DNA of 64,000 nt from Alphaproteobacteria bacterium (GTDB lineage: Bacteria; Pseudomonadota; Alphaproteobacteria; Caulobacterales; Maricaulaceae). Positions within the stretch are counted from its first letter, which is position 1. Every line of letters begins with the position of its first letter. The notes beneath the pieces were generated by a model. It saw only the letters and a list, made by a program, of their open reading frames with translations. It was not told the DNA's origin and did not search any database. Location of the stretch: assembly GCA_016124675.1 (NCBI GenBank), contig WGNG01000009.1:62001-126000 (forward strand), written 5' to 3'. A program made the position numbers and the translations under genes. This document shows, one piece after another, positions 8,027 through 15,235 of the stretch.

Positions 8027-8491
8027 ATGGAGTTCAAATCGCCTGTCCGAACCTGCCTCTTCCTGCCATCACAGGCCGAGGAGGCGGCCCGCTTCTATGT
8101 CGACCTGATCGCAGACAGCGCCATTGACCTCATCCACCGCCCGGACCCGGACGGTCCGGCGCTGGTGGTCGAGTTCACGCTGGGCGGCGCGCCCTACATG
8201 ACGATGAACGGCAATCCTGATCCGGTCGCCAGCTACATGACCTCGATTTGCATCCTGACCGAGGACCAGGCCGGGACCGACCGGCTCTGGGACGCCCTGA
8301 CCAAGGGCGGCGAAGCCAGTATGTGCGGCTGGCTGAAGGATCGTTATGGCGTTCACTGGCAGATCGTGCCCGAGGCTTTGCCACGCCTGATGGGACGCGG
8401 TGGCGACACCGCACAGCGCGTGTCCGCCGCGCTGATGAAAATGACCAAGATCGACATCGCCGCGCTGGAAGCCGCCGCGGCGGGCGGCTGA
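8027..8491 (+). CDS. VOC family protein, PhnB-like (3-dmu-9_3-mt)
   Basis: A 154-residue vicinal-oxygen-chelate fold protein of the PhnB-like group. Markers are TCLFLPSQAEEAARFYVDL at the start, GGAPYMTMNG in the middle, and the closing motif WLKDRYGVHWQIVPEALP. Paired beta-alpha-beta-beta-beta units form the metal site in related enzymes, but this subgroup often lacks a full metal triad and its activity is unassigned. It follows DUF1428 by eleven bases with GGGAGG upstream of its ATG, so the two are co-translated. Confidence 0.88.
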   Translation: MEFKSPVRTCLFLPSQAEEAARFYVDLIADSAIDLIHRPDPDGPALVVEFTLGGAPYMTMNGNPDPVASYMTSICILTEDQAGTDRLWDALTKGGEASMCGWLKDRYGVHWQIVPEALPRLMGRGGDTAQRVSAALMKMTKIDIAALEAAAAGG

Positions 8492-8599
8492 CGTCTACCG
8501 GTTTCGGCGCCCCGGCTCTTGAGCCGGGAGCCGGGCTCGGGTCTGATGGGGGCGCTCAGACCGGGCCCATTGCGGCCCGGACGTTTCGGAGACGCCGCC

Positions 8600-10354
8600 A
8601 TGATCCGCACCTTCGCCCTCGTTGTCGCGCTCGCTTTCGCGCCCTCTGCCGCCGCTCACGCACAGGCCGATGGGGCAGGCGCCTTCACCGCCCTCATCGC
8701 CGACTATGAAACCTTCATTGAAGAGCGCGATGTCATGGCGCGCGGGCGGCGTGGCGATCTGGACGCCGCCTCGCGCTGGCCTGACGCAAGTTTCCAGGAA
8801 GTGGCGGCCTGGGATGAGGCCATGGCCGGTTTCCACGCCCGGCTGGAAGAGATCGATCCGGGCACGCTGACCGGAACCGATGTGGCGAGCCACGCCGTGC
8901 TCGCCTACACCCTGCGCTACGCCATCGAGCTGCCGCGGGCGCAAAGCGCCATGATCCCCTTCACCAATGATAGCGGGTTTCATACCTCGCCCGATTTCGC
9001 GGCCATGAGCGCGCGGGTGCGCACCGTGGAGGAGGCGCAGGCCTGGATCGCCCGCATCCGCGCCCTGCCCGGTTATTTCGCCCAGCATCAGGCCTGGCTG
9101 GAGCGCGGGATCGAGACTGGCTTCACCCAGCCGCGCGCCATTCTGGATGGGGTGGCTGACCAGATCGCGGCGCAGATCACGCCGGCTGAAGACAGCGCGC
9201 TGCTCATGCCCATCGCCAACCTGCCCGAGAGCCTGCCCGAAGCCGAGCGCGCGCGCCTGCGCGCCGAGGCGCTGGACGCCATCGAGGCGGCCGCCCTGCC
9301 CGCCCTGCGCCGGCTGCATGACTTCTTTGTATCGACCTACATCCCCAACGCCCGCGAGACCCTGGGCGCGCGCGACCTTCCCGGCGGCGAGGCGTTCTAT
9401 CCCGCCCTGGTGCGCCAGCACACCACCCTTGACCTCAGCCCTGAAGAGATCCACCAGACCGGGCTCGACGAGGTCGCACGCATCCGCGCCCAGATGGAGA
9501 CCGTGATCGCGGATACCGGATTTGAGGGCGATTTCGCCGCGTTTCTCGACTTCCTGCGCACCGATCCGCAATTCTATGCGCAAAGCGAGATGGAGCTGAT
9601 GATGCGCGCGGCCTGGCTCTCCAAGCTGGCCGACGACCAGATGCCCGCCTTCTTCAACCGCCTGCCGCGCCTGTCCTATGGCGTGCGGCCCGTGCCCGCC
9701 GCGATCGCGCCCAACTACACCACCGGCCGCTACTGGTCGGGCGACGCCGAGACCGGACGCGCGGGCGGCTATATGGTCAACACCTACCGGCTGGACCAGC
9801 GCCCGCTCTATGAACTGCCCGCCCTGACCCTGCACGAGGCCGTGCCGGGCCATCACCATCAGATCGCGCTGGCACAGGAGATCGAGGGTCTGCCCGAATT
9901 CCGCCGCCGCATCTACATCACCGCCTTTGGCGAAGGCTGGGGCCTCTATGCCGAGTATCTCGGCCTCGACATGGGTTTCTACCAGGACCCGTACGAGAAT
10001 TTCGGCCGGCTGACCTATGAGATGTGGCGCGCCTGCCGCCTGGTCGCCGATACCGGCCTGCACTGGTTCGGCTGGACGCGCGAGCAGGCCGAGGCCTGCT
10101 TCCTGGAGAACTCCGCGCTGGCGCCGCTGAACATCACCAACGAGGTGTCGCGCTATATCTCCTGGCCCGGCCAGGCGCTGGCCTACAAGACCGGCGAGAT
10201 CCTGATCCGGCGCCTGCGCGCGCAGGGCGAAGCGGACCTCGGCGAAGCGTTTGACCTCGCCGCCTTCCACGACGCCCTCCTGGAAGAGGGCGCTGTGCCG
10301 CTGGATTATCTCGAAGCGCGGATGGAGGCGTGGCTCGCCGATCAGGCTCAGTAG
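8600..10354 (+). CDS. secreted DUF885 family protein, putative metallopeptidase
   Basis: A 584-residue protein with an N-terminal signal peptide of about 21 residues ending AHAQ, so probably periplasmic or exported. The DUF885 hallmark LHEAVPGHHHQIAL (an HE...GHH motif thought to bind zinc) is near residue 413, and conserved C-terminal segments FGEGWGLYAEYLG and GQALAYKTGEILI follow. DUF885 is related to M2/M3-type helical metallopeptidases, but the substrate is unknown. ATG 8600 was chosen for the signal peptide; the frame is open 81 bases further upstream. It ends 15 bases from the convergent sqdB. Confidence 0.87.
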   Translation: MIRTFALVVALAFAPSAAAHAQADGAGAFTALIADYETFIEERDVMARGRRGDLDAASRWPDASFQEVAAWDEAMAGFHARLEEIDPGTLTGTDVASHAVLAYTLRYAIELPRAQSAMIPFTNDSGFHTSPDFAAMSARVRTVEEAQAWIARIRALPGYFAQHQAWLERGIETGFTQPRAILDGVADQIAAQITPAEDSALLMPIANLPESLPEAERARLRAEALDAIEAAALPALRRLHDFFVSTYIPNARETLGARDLPGGEAFYPALVRQHTTLDLSPEEIHQTGLDEVARIRAQMETVIADTGFEGDFAAFLDFLRTDPQFYAQSEMELMMRAAWLSKLADDQMPAFFNRLPRLSYGVRPVPAAIAPNYTTGRYWSGDAETGRAGGYMVNTYRLDQRPLYELPALTLHEAVPGHHHQIALAQEIEGLPEFRRRIYITAFGEGWGLYAEYLGLDMGFYQDPYENFGRLTYEMWRACRLVADTGLHWFGWTREQAEACFLENSALAPLNITNEVSRYISWPGQALAYKTGEILIRRLRAQGEADLGEAFDLAAFHDALLEEGAVPLDYLEARMEAWLADQAQ

Positions 10355-10369
10355 CCGCCATGCGCTCTC

Positions 10370-11563
10370 CTACTGCGCCGCGCCCTCCTGCGCCGCTTCC
10401 CGGGCGCGGTTCCAGTAGGAGACGCATTTGACCTTGGAGCGGTCGCACCGGCCGGCATACTTGCGCGCGATATCGGTGACCTCTTCCATGAGGCCCTCGG
10501 CCAGCGTGATGGGATTGAGCCCCAGCGCCAGGAAGGCCGCGTTCTCCACATGGAGGTCATTCTCGTCCGCCTCATTGCGCGGATTGGGCAGGAAGGCCAC
10601 GTCCGCGCCCGTGAGCTTGGCGATCAGGCCCGCCAGATCGCTGACCCGGTGGGTCTCGGTCATCTGGTTCATGATGCGCACCCGGTCGCCGGTCTGGGGC
10701 GGGTTCTCCACCGCCAGCTGGATGCAGCGCACCGTGTCCTGGATGTGGATGAAGGCGCGGGTCTGCCCGCCCGTGCCGTGCACGGTAAGCGGAAAGCCGA
10801 TGGCGGCCTGCATCAGGAAGCGGTTGAGCACCGTGCCGTAATCGCCGTCATAGTCGAAACGGTTGATCAGGCGCTCGTCCTTGCGGGTGTCTTCAGTCTG
10901 GGTGCCCCAGACAATGCCCTGGTGCAGATCGGTGATCTTGAGCTTGTCGTTCTTGTTATAGAACTGGAAGAACAGCGCATCCTGGGTCTTGGTCATGTGA
11001 TAGATGGAGCCGGGATTGGCCGGGTACAGGATCTCGGTGTCCACCAGGCCCTGGGGCGTATCCACCTTCACCTTGAGATAGCCTTCGGGGATTTTCATCC
11101 CCGCCGTGCCATAGCCGTAGACGCCCATCGTGCCGAGATGGACGAGATGGATGTCCAGCCCCGTCTCCACGATCGCGGCCAGGACGTCATTGGTGGCGTT
11201 GAGATTATTGTCCACGGTGTAGCGTTTGTGGCGCGCCGACTTCATCGAGTAGGGCGCGGCGCGCTGCTCGGCGAAATGCACCACGGCGTCGGGTCGCTCG
11301 GCCAGAAGCAGATTGACCAGCTCCTGATAATCCTTGCCCACGGTCAGGTCGTGGAAGCTGATGGTGCGGCCTGAAATCTCTTTCCAGGCGGCCAGACGCA
11401 CGCTCATGGGGGCGATGGGGGTGAGGGAGTCCACCTCCAGCTCCACGTCAATCTTGCGGCGCGACAGATTGTCGACGATCACCACATCATGACCGCGCGC
11501 CGACAGGTGCAGCGCCGATGGCCAGCCGCAAAACCCATCTCCACCCAGAACCAGAACCTTCAT
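10370..11563 (-). CDS. sqdB: UDP-sulfoquinovose synthase
   Basis: A 397-residue SDR-extended enzyme of the SQD1/SqdB group, which makes UDP-sulfoquinovose from UDP-glucose and sulfite, the headgroup donor for sulfolipid SQDG. Visible features are the Rossmann motif GGDGFCGWPSALHLS at the N-terminus, TMGVYGYG as the catalytic Thr region, YHMTK as the YxxxK pair, and downstream LHQGIVWGTQT and HGTGGQTRAFIHIQDT, which closely follow plant SQD1. ATG 11563 is preferred over GTG 11575 because GAGG lies about seven bases before it. No sulfolipid glycosyltransferase (sqdX/sqdD) is adjacent in the window. Confidence 0.88.
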   Translation of the reverse strand: MKVLVLGGDGFCGWPSALHLSARGHDVVIVDNLSRRKIDVELEVDSLTPIAPMSVRLAAWKEISGRTISFHDLTVGKDYQELVNLLLAERPDAVVHFAEQRAAPYSMKSARHKRYTVDNNLNATNDVLAAIVETGLDIHLVHLGTMGVYGYGTAGMKIPEGYLKVKVDTPQGLVDTEILYPANPGSIYHMTKTQDALFFQFYNKNDKLKITDLHQGIVWGTQTEDTRKDERLINRFDYDGDYGTVLNRFLMQAAIGFPLTVHGTGGQTRAFIHIQDTVRCIQLAVENPPQTGDRVRIMNQMTETHRVSDLAGLIAKLTGADVAFLPNPRNEADENDLHVENAAFLALGLNPITLAEGLMEEVTDIARKYAGRCDRSKVKCVSYWNRAREAAQEGAAQ

Positions 11564-11617
11564 CAGGCGCCTCACTCGAAAAAATGACCGGTAAAATCCG
11601 CGTTAGTCATTGCAGGC

Positions 11618-11632
11618 CGCGCGCGCGCGCGC
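11618..11632. repeat. alternating CG dinucleotide tract
   Basis: Fifteen bases of strict C-G alternation in the 202-base gap between sqdB and gap, followed by further GC-rich alternation. Such tracts favour Z-DNA under negative supercoiling. It lies between two divergent genes; a regulatory role is speculation. Confidence 0.5.
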
Positions 11633-11765
11633 AAGCGGGCGCGCCCAGCGGCGCCCCCCGTATGGACGCCCGGGCATGAAGCGTCTAAACCCGCGCGCGA
11701 CAGTCACCGGCGCTGCAGCCCGGACCCGGTCCGCGCGCCCATCACCGGATTGAGGAGCGAGCATC

Positions 11766-12776
11766 ATGGCCCTTCGCGTGGCGATCACCGGGTTTGGACG
11801 CATCGGCCGCCTGGCCTTGCGCGCCGTGCTGGAGCAGCAGCGCACGGGTGAGCTCGACGTGGTGGCGATTAATGATTCCTCCACGCCGCAGACCAATGCC
11901 CACCTTCTCAAATATGACAGCGTCCACGGCCGCTATCCGGGCGAGATCACCGTCGGCGAGGACTGGATTGATGCGGGCTTTGGCCGCATCGCCAAGGTGT
12001 CGAGCCGCGATCCCTCCAAACTGCCCTGGGCCGATCTCGGCGTTGATATTGTCCTGGAATGCACCGGCGCGTTCAATTCAAAGGACGCCGCCATGGCCCA
12101 TATCCGGTCCGGGGCCAAGCGCGTGCTGGTGTCGGCGCCCGCCAAGAACGCCGACAAGACCATCGTCTATGGCGTCAATCACGACGCGCTGACGGCAGAC
12201 GACATCATCGTGTCCAACGCCTCATGCACCACGAACGGCCTGGCGCCCGTGGCCAAGACCCTCAATGACGCCATCGGCATCGAGCGCGGCCACATGACCA
12301 CGATCCACGCCTATACCGGCGACCAGCCGACGCTGGACCGCAATCATTCTGACCTGCACCGCGCCCGCGCCGCCGCCCTGTCCATGGTGCCCACCACCAC
12401 CGGCGCGGCGAAAGCCGTGGGCGAGGTGCTGCCCGAGCTCAAAGGCAAGCTCGACGGCTCGGCGATCCGCGTCCCGACGCCCAACGTGTCGGTGATCGAT
12501 CTGGTGTTCACCCCGGGCCGCGCCACGTCGGTCGAGGAGGTCAACGCCGCGATCCGCGCCGCTGCCGACGGACCCCTGAAGGGCATCATGGGCTATGATG
12601 ACCTGCCGCTGGTCTCCATCGATTACAATCACGACCCGCGCTCCTCGGTGGTGGCGCTGGGCAAGACCAATGTCATCGGCGGCCAGCTTGTGCGGGTGAT
12701 GACCTGGTATGACAATGAGTGGGGTTTCGCCTGCCGCATGATCGACACCACGGTGGCGATGGGGCGGCTGCTATAG
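11766..12776 (+). CDS. gap: type I glyceraldehyde-3-phosphate dehydrogenase
   Basis: A 336-residue GAPDH that oxidises glyceraldehyde-3-phosphate to 1,3-bisphosphoglycerate with NAD(P)+. The N-terminal Rossmann motif is GFGRIGR, the catalytic cysteine motif is NASCTTNGLAPVAK near residue 154, and TIHAYTGDQ carries the catalytic His. ATG 11766 follows a GAGGAG ribosome site. It is the first gene of a gap-pgk-fba cluster covering consecutive glycolytic and gluconeogenic steps, and pgk follows after 35 bases. Confidence 0.96.
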   Translation: MALRVAITGFGRIGRLALRAVLEQQRTGELDVVAINDSSTPQTNAHLLKYDSVHGRYPGEITVGEDWIDAGFGRIAKVSSRDPSKLPWADLGVDIVLECTGAFNSKDAAMAHIRSGAKRVLVSAPAKNADKTIVYGVNHDALTADDIIVSNASCTTNGLAPVAKTLNDAIGIERGHMTTIHAYTGDQPTLDRNHSDLHRARAAALSMVPTTTGAAKAVGEVLPELKGKLDGSAIRVPTPNVSVIDLVFTPGRATSVEEVNAAIRAAADGPLKGIMGYDDLPLVSIDYNHDPRSSVVALGKTNVIGGQLVRVMTWYDNEWGFACRMIDTTVAMGRLL

Positions 12777-12811
12777 GCTCCCTCTGGGCCGCGCCAAAGG
12801 AAGGAGCCACC

Positions 12812-13999
12812 ATGATCCGCCGCATTGAAGACGCCGATATCGCTGGAAAGCGTGTCCTGGTCCGCGTGGACTTCAATGTCCCCATGGAGGGCATGCGCGT
12901 CGCTGACGATACGCGCCTGCGCGCGGCGCTGCCAACCATCAACCATCTGCGTGATGGCGGGGCGATGGTGATCCTGGCGGCGCATTTCGACCGGCCGCGC
13001 GGCCGGCGCGTGCCGTCCATGTCGCTGGCGCCGGTGGCCTCGGCGCTGGAGGATTTGCTGGGCGCGCCGGTGAAATTCGTCTCCGACTGCATCGGCCCCG
13101 ACGCCGAGGGCGCGGCGGGCCTCCTGAAGCCCGGCGGCGTCCTCTTGCTGGAGAACACGCGCTTTCATCCCGGCGAAGAGGAGAATGATCCTGAGTTTGC
13201 GGCATCGCTGGCGCGCCTGGCCGATATCTATGTCAATGACGCCTTCTCCGCCGCGCACCGCGCCCATGCTTCCACTGAAGGCGTGGCCCGCCTGATGCCG
13301 AGCTATGCCGGCCTCGCCCTGCAGCGCGAGATCGATCACGTGACGGCGGCGCTGGAAGCGCCCCAGCGGCCCCTCCTCGCGATTGTCGGCGGCGCCAAAG
13401 TCTCCACCAAGATCGACCTTCTCAAAAACCTTGTCGCCAAGGTGGACCGGCTGTTCATCGGCGGCGCCATGGCCAATACCTTCCTGGCCGCGCGCGGCCA
13501 TTCGGTGGGATCAAGCCTGTATGAGCGCGACCTGCTCGATACGGCGCGCGCCATTGAAGAGGCGGCGGGCCGGGGCGGCTGCACGCTGATGCTGCCGGAG
13601 GACGTTGTGGTGGCGCGCGAGTTCAAACCCCATGCCGACCGGCGCGTGGCGGAGCTGGATGACGTGCAGGGTCCGGACATGATCCTCGATTGCGGGCCGC
13701 AGACCATTGACCGCCTGGCCGACGCCATCGAGACCGCGCGCACCCTGGTCTGGAACGGACCGCTGGGCGCGTTCGAGACGCCGCCCTTTGACACTGGCAC
13801 GGTCGAGGCGGCGCAATTTGCCGCCCTGCGCTGCCGCGAGCACGGGCTGACGGCAGTGGCCGGCGGCGGCGACACGGTCTCGGCGCTGAACCGGGCCGGA
13901 GCGGCGGATGATTTCACCTTCGTCTCGACCGCCGGCGGCGCCTTTCTGGAGTGGCTGGAAGGCAAGACCTTGCCCGGAATCGCCGTTCTTGAAGGCTGA
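12812..13999 (+). CDS. pgk: phosphoglycerate kinase
   Basis: A 395-residue phosphoglycerate kinase, transferring the acyl phosphate of 1,3-bisphosphoglycerate to ADP. Typical motifs are VLVRVDFNVPMEG near residue 14, HFDRPRGRR (usually HLGRP; here FD replaces LG), VNDAFSAAHRAHAS, and VAGGGDTVSAL in the nucleotide-binding C-domain. ATG 12812 is preceded by AAGGAG. It lies in the gap-pgk-fba run, 35 bases after gap and 77 before fba. Confidence 0.96.
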   Translation: MIRRIEDADIAGKRVLVRVDFNVPMEGMRVADDTRLRAALPTINHLRDGGAMVILAAHFDRPRGRRVPSMSLAPVASALEDLLGAPVKFVSDCIGPDAEGAAGLLKPGGVLLLENTRFHPGEEENDPEFAASLARLADIYVNDAFSAAHRAHASTEGVARLMPSYAGLALQREIDHVTAALEAPQRPLLAIVGGAKVSTKIDLLKNLVAKVDRLFIGGAMANTFLAARGHSVGSSLYERDLLDTARAIEEAAGRGGCTLMLPEDVVVAREFKPHADRRVAELDDVQGPDMILDCGPQTIDRLADAIETARTLVWNGPLGAFETPPFDTGTVEAAQFAALRCREHGLTAVAGGGDTVSALNRAGAADDFTFVSTAGGAFLEWLEGKTLPGIAVLEG

Positions 14000-14076
14000 C
14001 ATCTTGACCCTGCTCACGGGCGGGGACACACAGGCGGCGCAAATCTCAACCGCAAATCAAAAAGGGGGCAGACGCC

Positions 14077-15108
14077 ATGGATCTCGACCAGCTCAATGAA
14101 ACAGCCATCGCCTTGACGGCGCCGGGCAAGGGCATTCTGGCGGCGGACGAGTCCACCTCCACCATCAAGAAGCGCTTTGACTCGATCGGGCTCGCCTCCA
14201 CGGCGGACAGCCGGCGCGACTGGCGTGAAATGCTGTTCCGCACCCGCCCCGCGATGACCGAATACGTCTCGGGCGTGATCCTGTATGACGAGACCATCCG
14301 CCAGTCCGCCGCCGACGGCACGCCGCTGGCAAAGCTGATCACGGATGCCGGCTCGATCCCGGGCATCAAGGTGGATGCAGGCGCCAAGCCGCTGGCCGGT
14401 TCGCCCGGCGAAACCGTGACCGAGGGCCTGGATGGCCTGCGCGGCCGGCTGGACGAGTATTACAAGCTCGGCGCCCGCTTTGCCAAATGGCGCGCGGTCA
14501 TCGAGATCGGCCGCGGCGGCGACGAGAGCATCCCCTCGCAATACTGCATCAACGTCAACATGCACGCGCTCGCGCGCTACGCCGCCCTGTGCCAGGAAGC
14601 CAATATCGTCCCCATCGTCGAGCCTGAGGTATTGATGGACGGCGACCACCCCATCGAGCGCTGCTATGAGGTCACCGAGTTCGCCCTGCGCCGCCTCTAT
14701 GCCGAGCTGTTTGATCAGGGCGTGGTGCTCGAAGGCACGGTCCTGAAGCCGAACATGATCATCGCCGGCGCCAAATGTCCCGATCAGGCCAGCCGCGAGG
14801 AAGTGGCCGAGATGACGGTGCAATGCCTGATGAACACCGTGCCCGCCGCCGTTCCGGGCATCGCCTTTTTGTCCGGCGGCCAGTCCGATGAGGACGCCAC
14901 CGCGCACCTGTCCATGATGAACGAGGGGTTTGACCTGCCCTGGCCGCTGACCTTCTCCTACGGCCGCGCCCTGCAGGCCGCGCCGCTGAAAGCGTGGAAC
15001 GGCTCGAATGTCGAAGCCGGCCAGCGCGCCTTCAACCACCGCGCCCGCATGAACTCGCTGGCCGCGCTGGGCCAGTGGTCGCTCGACCTCGAACGCGACG
15101 CGGCATAG
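14077..15108 (+). CDS. fba: class I fructose-bisphosphate aldolase
   Basis: A 343-residue class I (Schiff-base) aldolase splitting fructose-1,6-bisphosphate. The family start GKGILAADESTSTIKKRFD is present; the Schiff-base Lys lies in VLKPNM, and EPEVLMDGDH is the acidic active-site region. Class I aldolase excludes a zinc-dependent class II enzyme for this locus. It closes the gap-pgk-fba cluster; a GC-rich hairpin (15122-15143) lies just downstream. ATG 14077 has AAAGGGGG upstream. Confidence 0.95.
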   Translation: MDLDQLNETAIALTAPGKGILAADESTSTIKKRFDSIGLASTADSRRDWREMLFRTRPAMTEYVSGVILYDETIRQSAADGTPLAKLITDAGSIPGIKVDAGAKPLAGSPGETVTEGLDGLRGRLDEYYKLGARFAKWRAVIEIGRGGDESIPSQYCINVNMHALARYAALCQEANIVPIVEPEVLMDGDHPIERCYEVTEFALRRLYAELFDQGVVLEGTVLKPNMIIAGAKCPDQASREEVAEMTVQCLMNTVPAAVPGIAFLSGGQSDEDATAHLSMMNEGFDLPWPLTFSYGRALQAAPLKAWNGSNVEAGQRAFNHRARMNSLAALGQWSLDLERDAA

Positions 15109-15121
15109 GGGGCAGACCGTT

Positions 15122-15143
15122 CCTCCCCCGCTTGCGGGGGAGG
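15122..15143. repeat. palindromic intergenic hairpin downstream of fba
   Basis: A ten-base-pair perfect stem (CCTCCCCCGC / GCGGGGGAGG) around TT, followed by GGGTCCGAAGGGCCAC. This pattern is common in intergenic palindromes of alphaproteobacteria and recurs in related form after ligA. It is placed between the convergent fba and M16 genes and could end both transcripts, although no T-run follows. Confidence 0.55.
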
Positions 15144-15235
15144 GGGTCCGAAGGGCCACAGGGGCGATGGCGCCGCCCGCTGCCGGGTCGTCAGGGGCCG
15201 CCTTCAGCGGCGCCCCTCCGGAGCCCCGCCAATTA

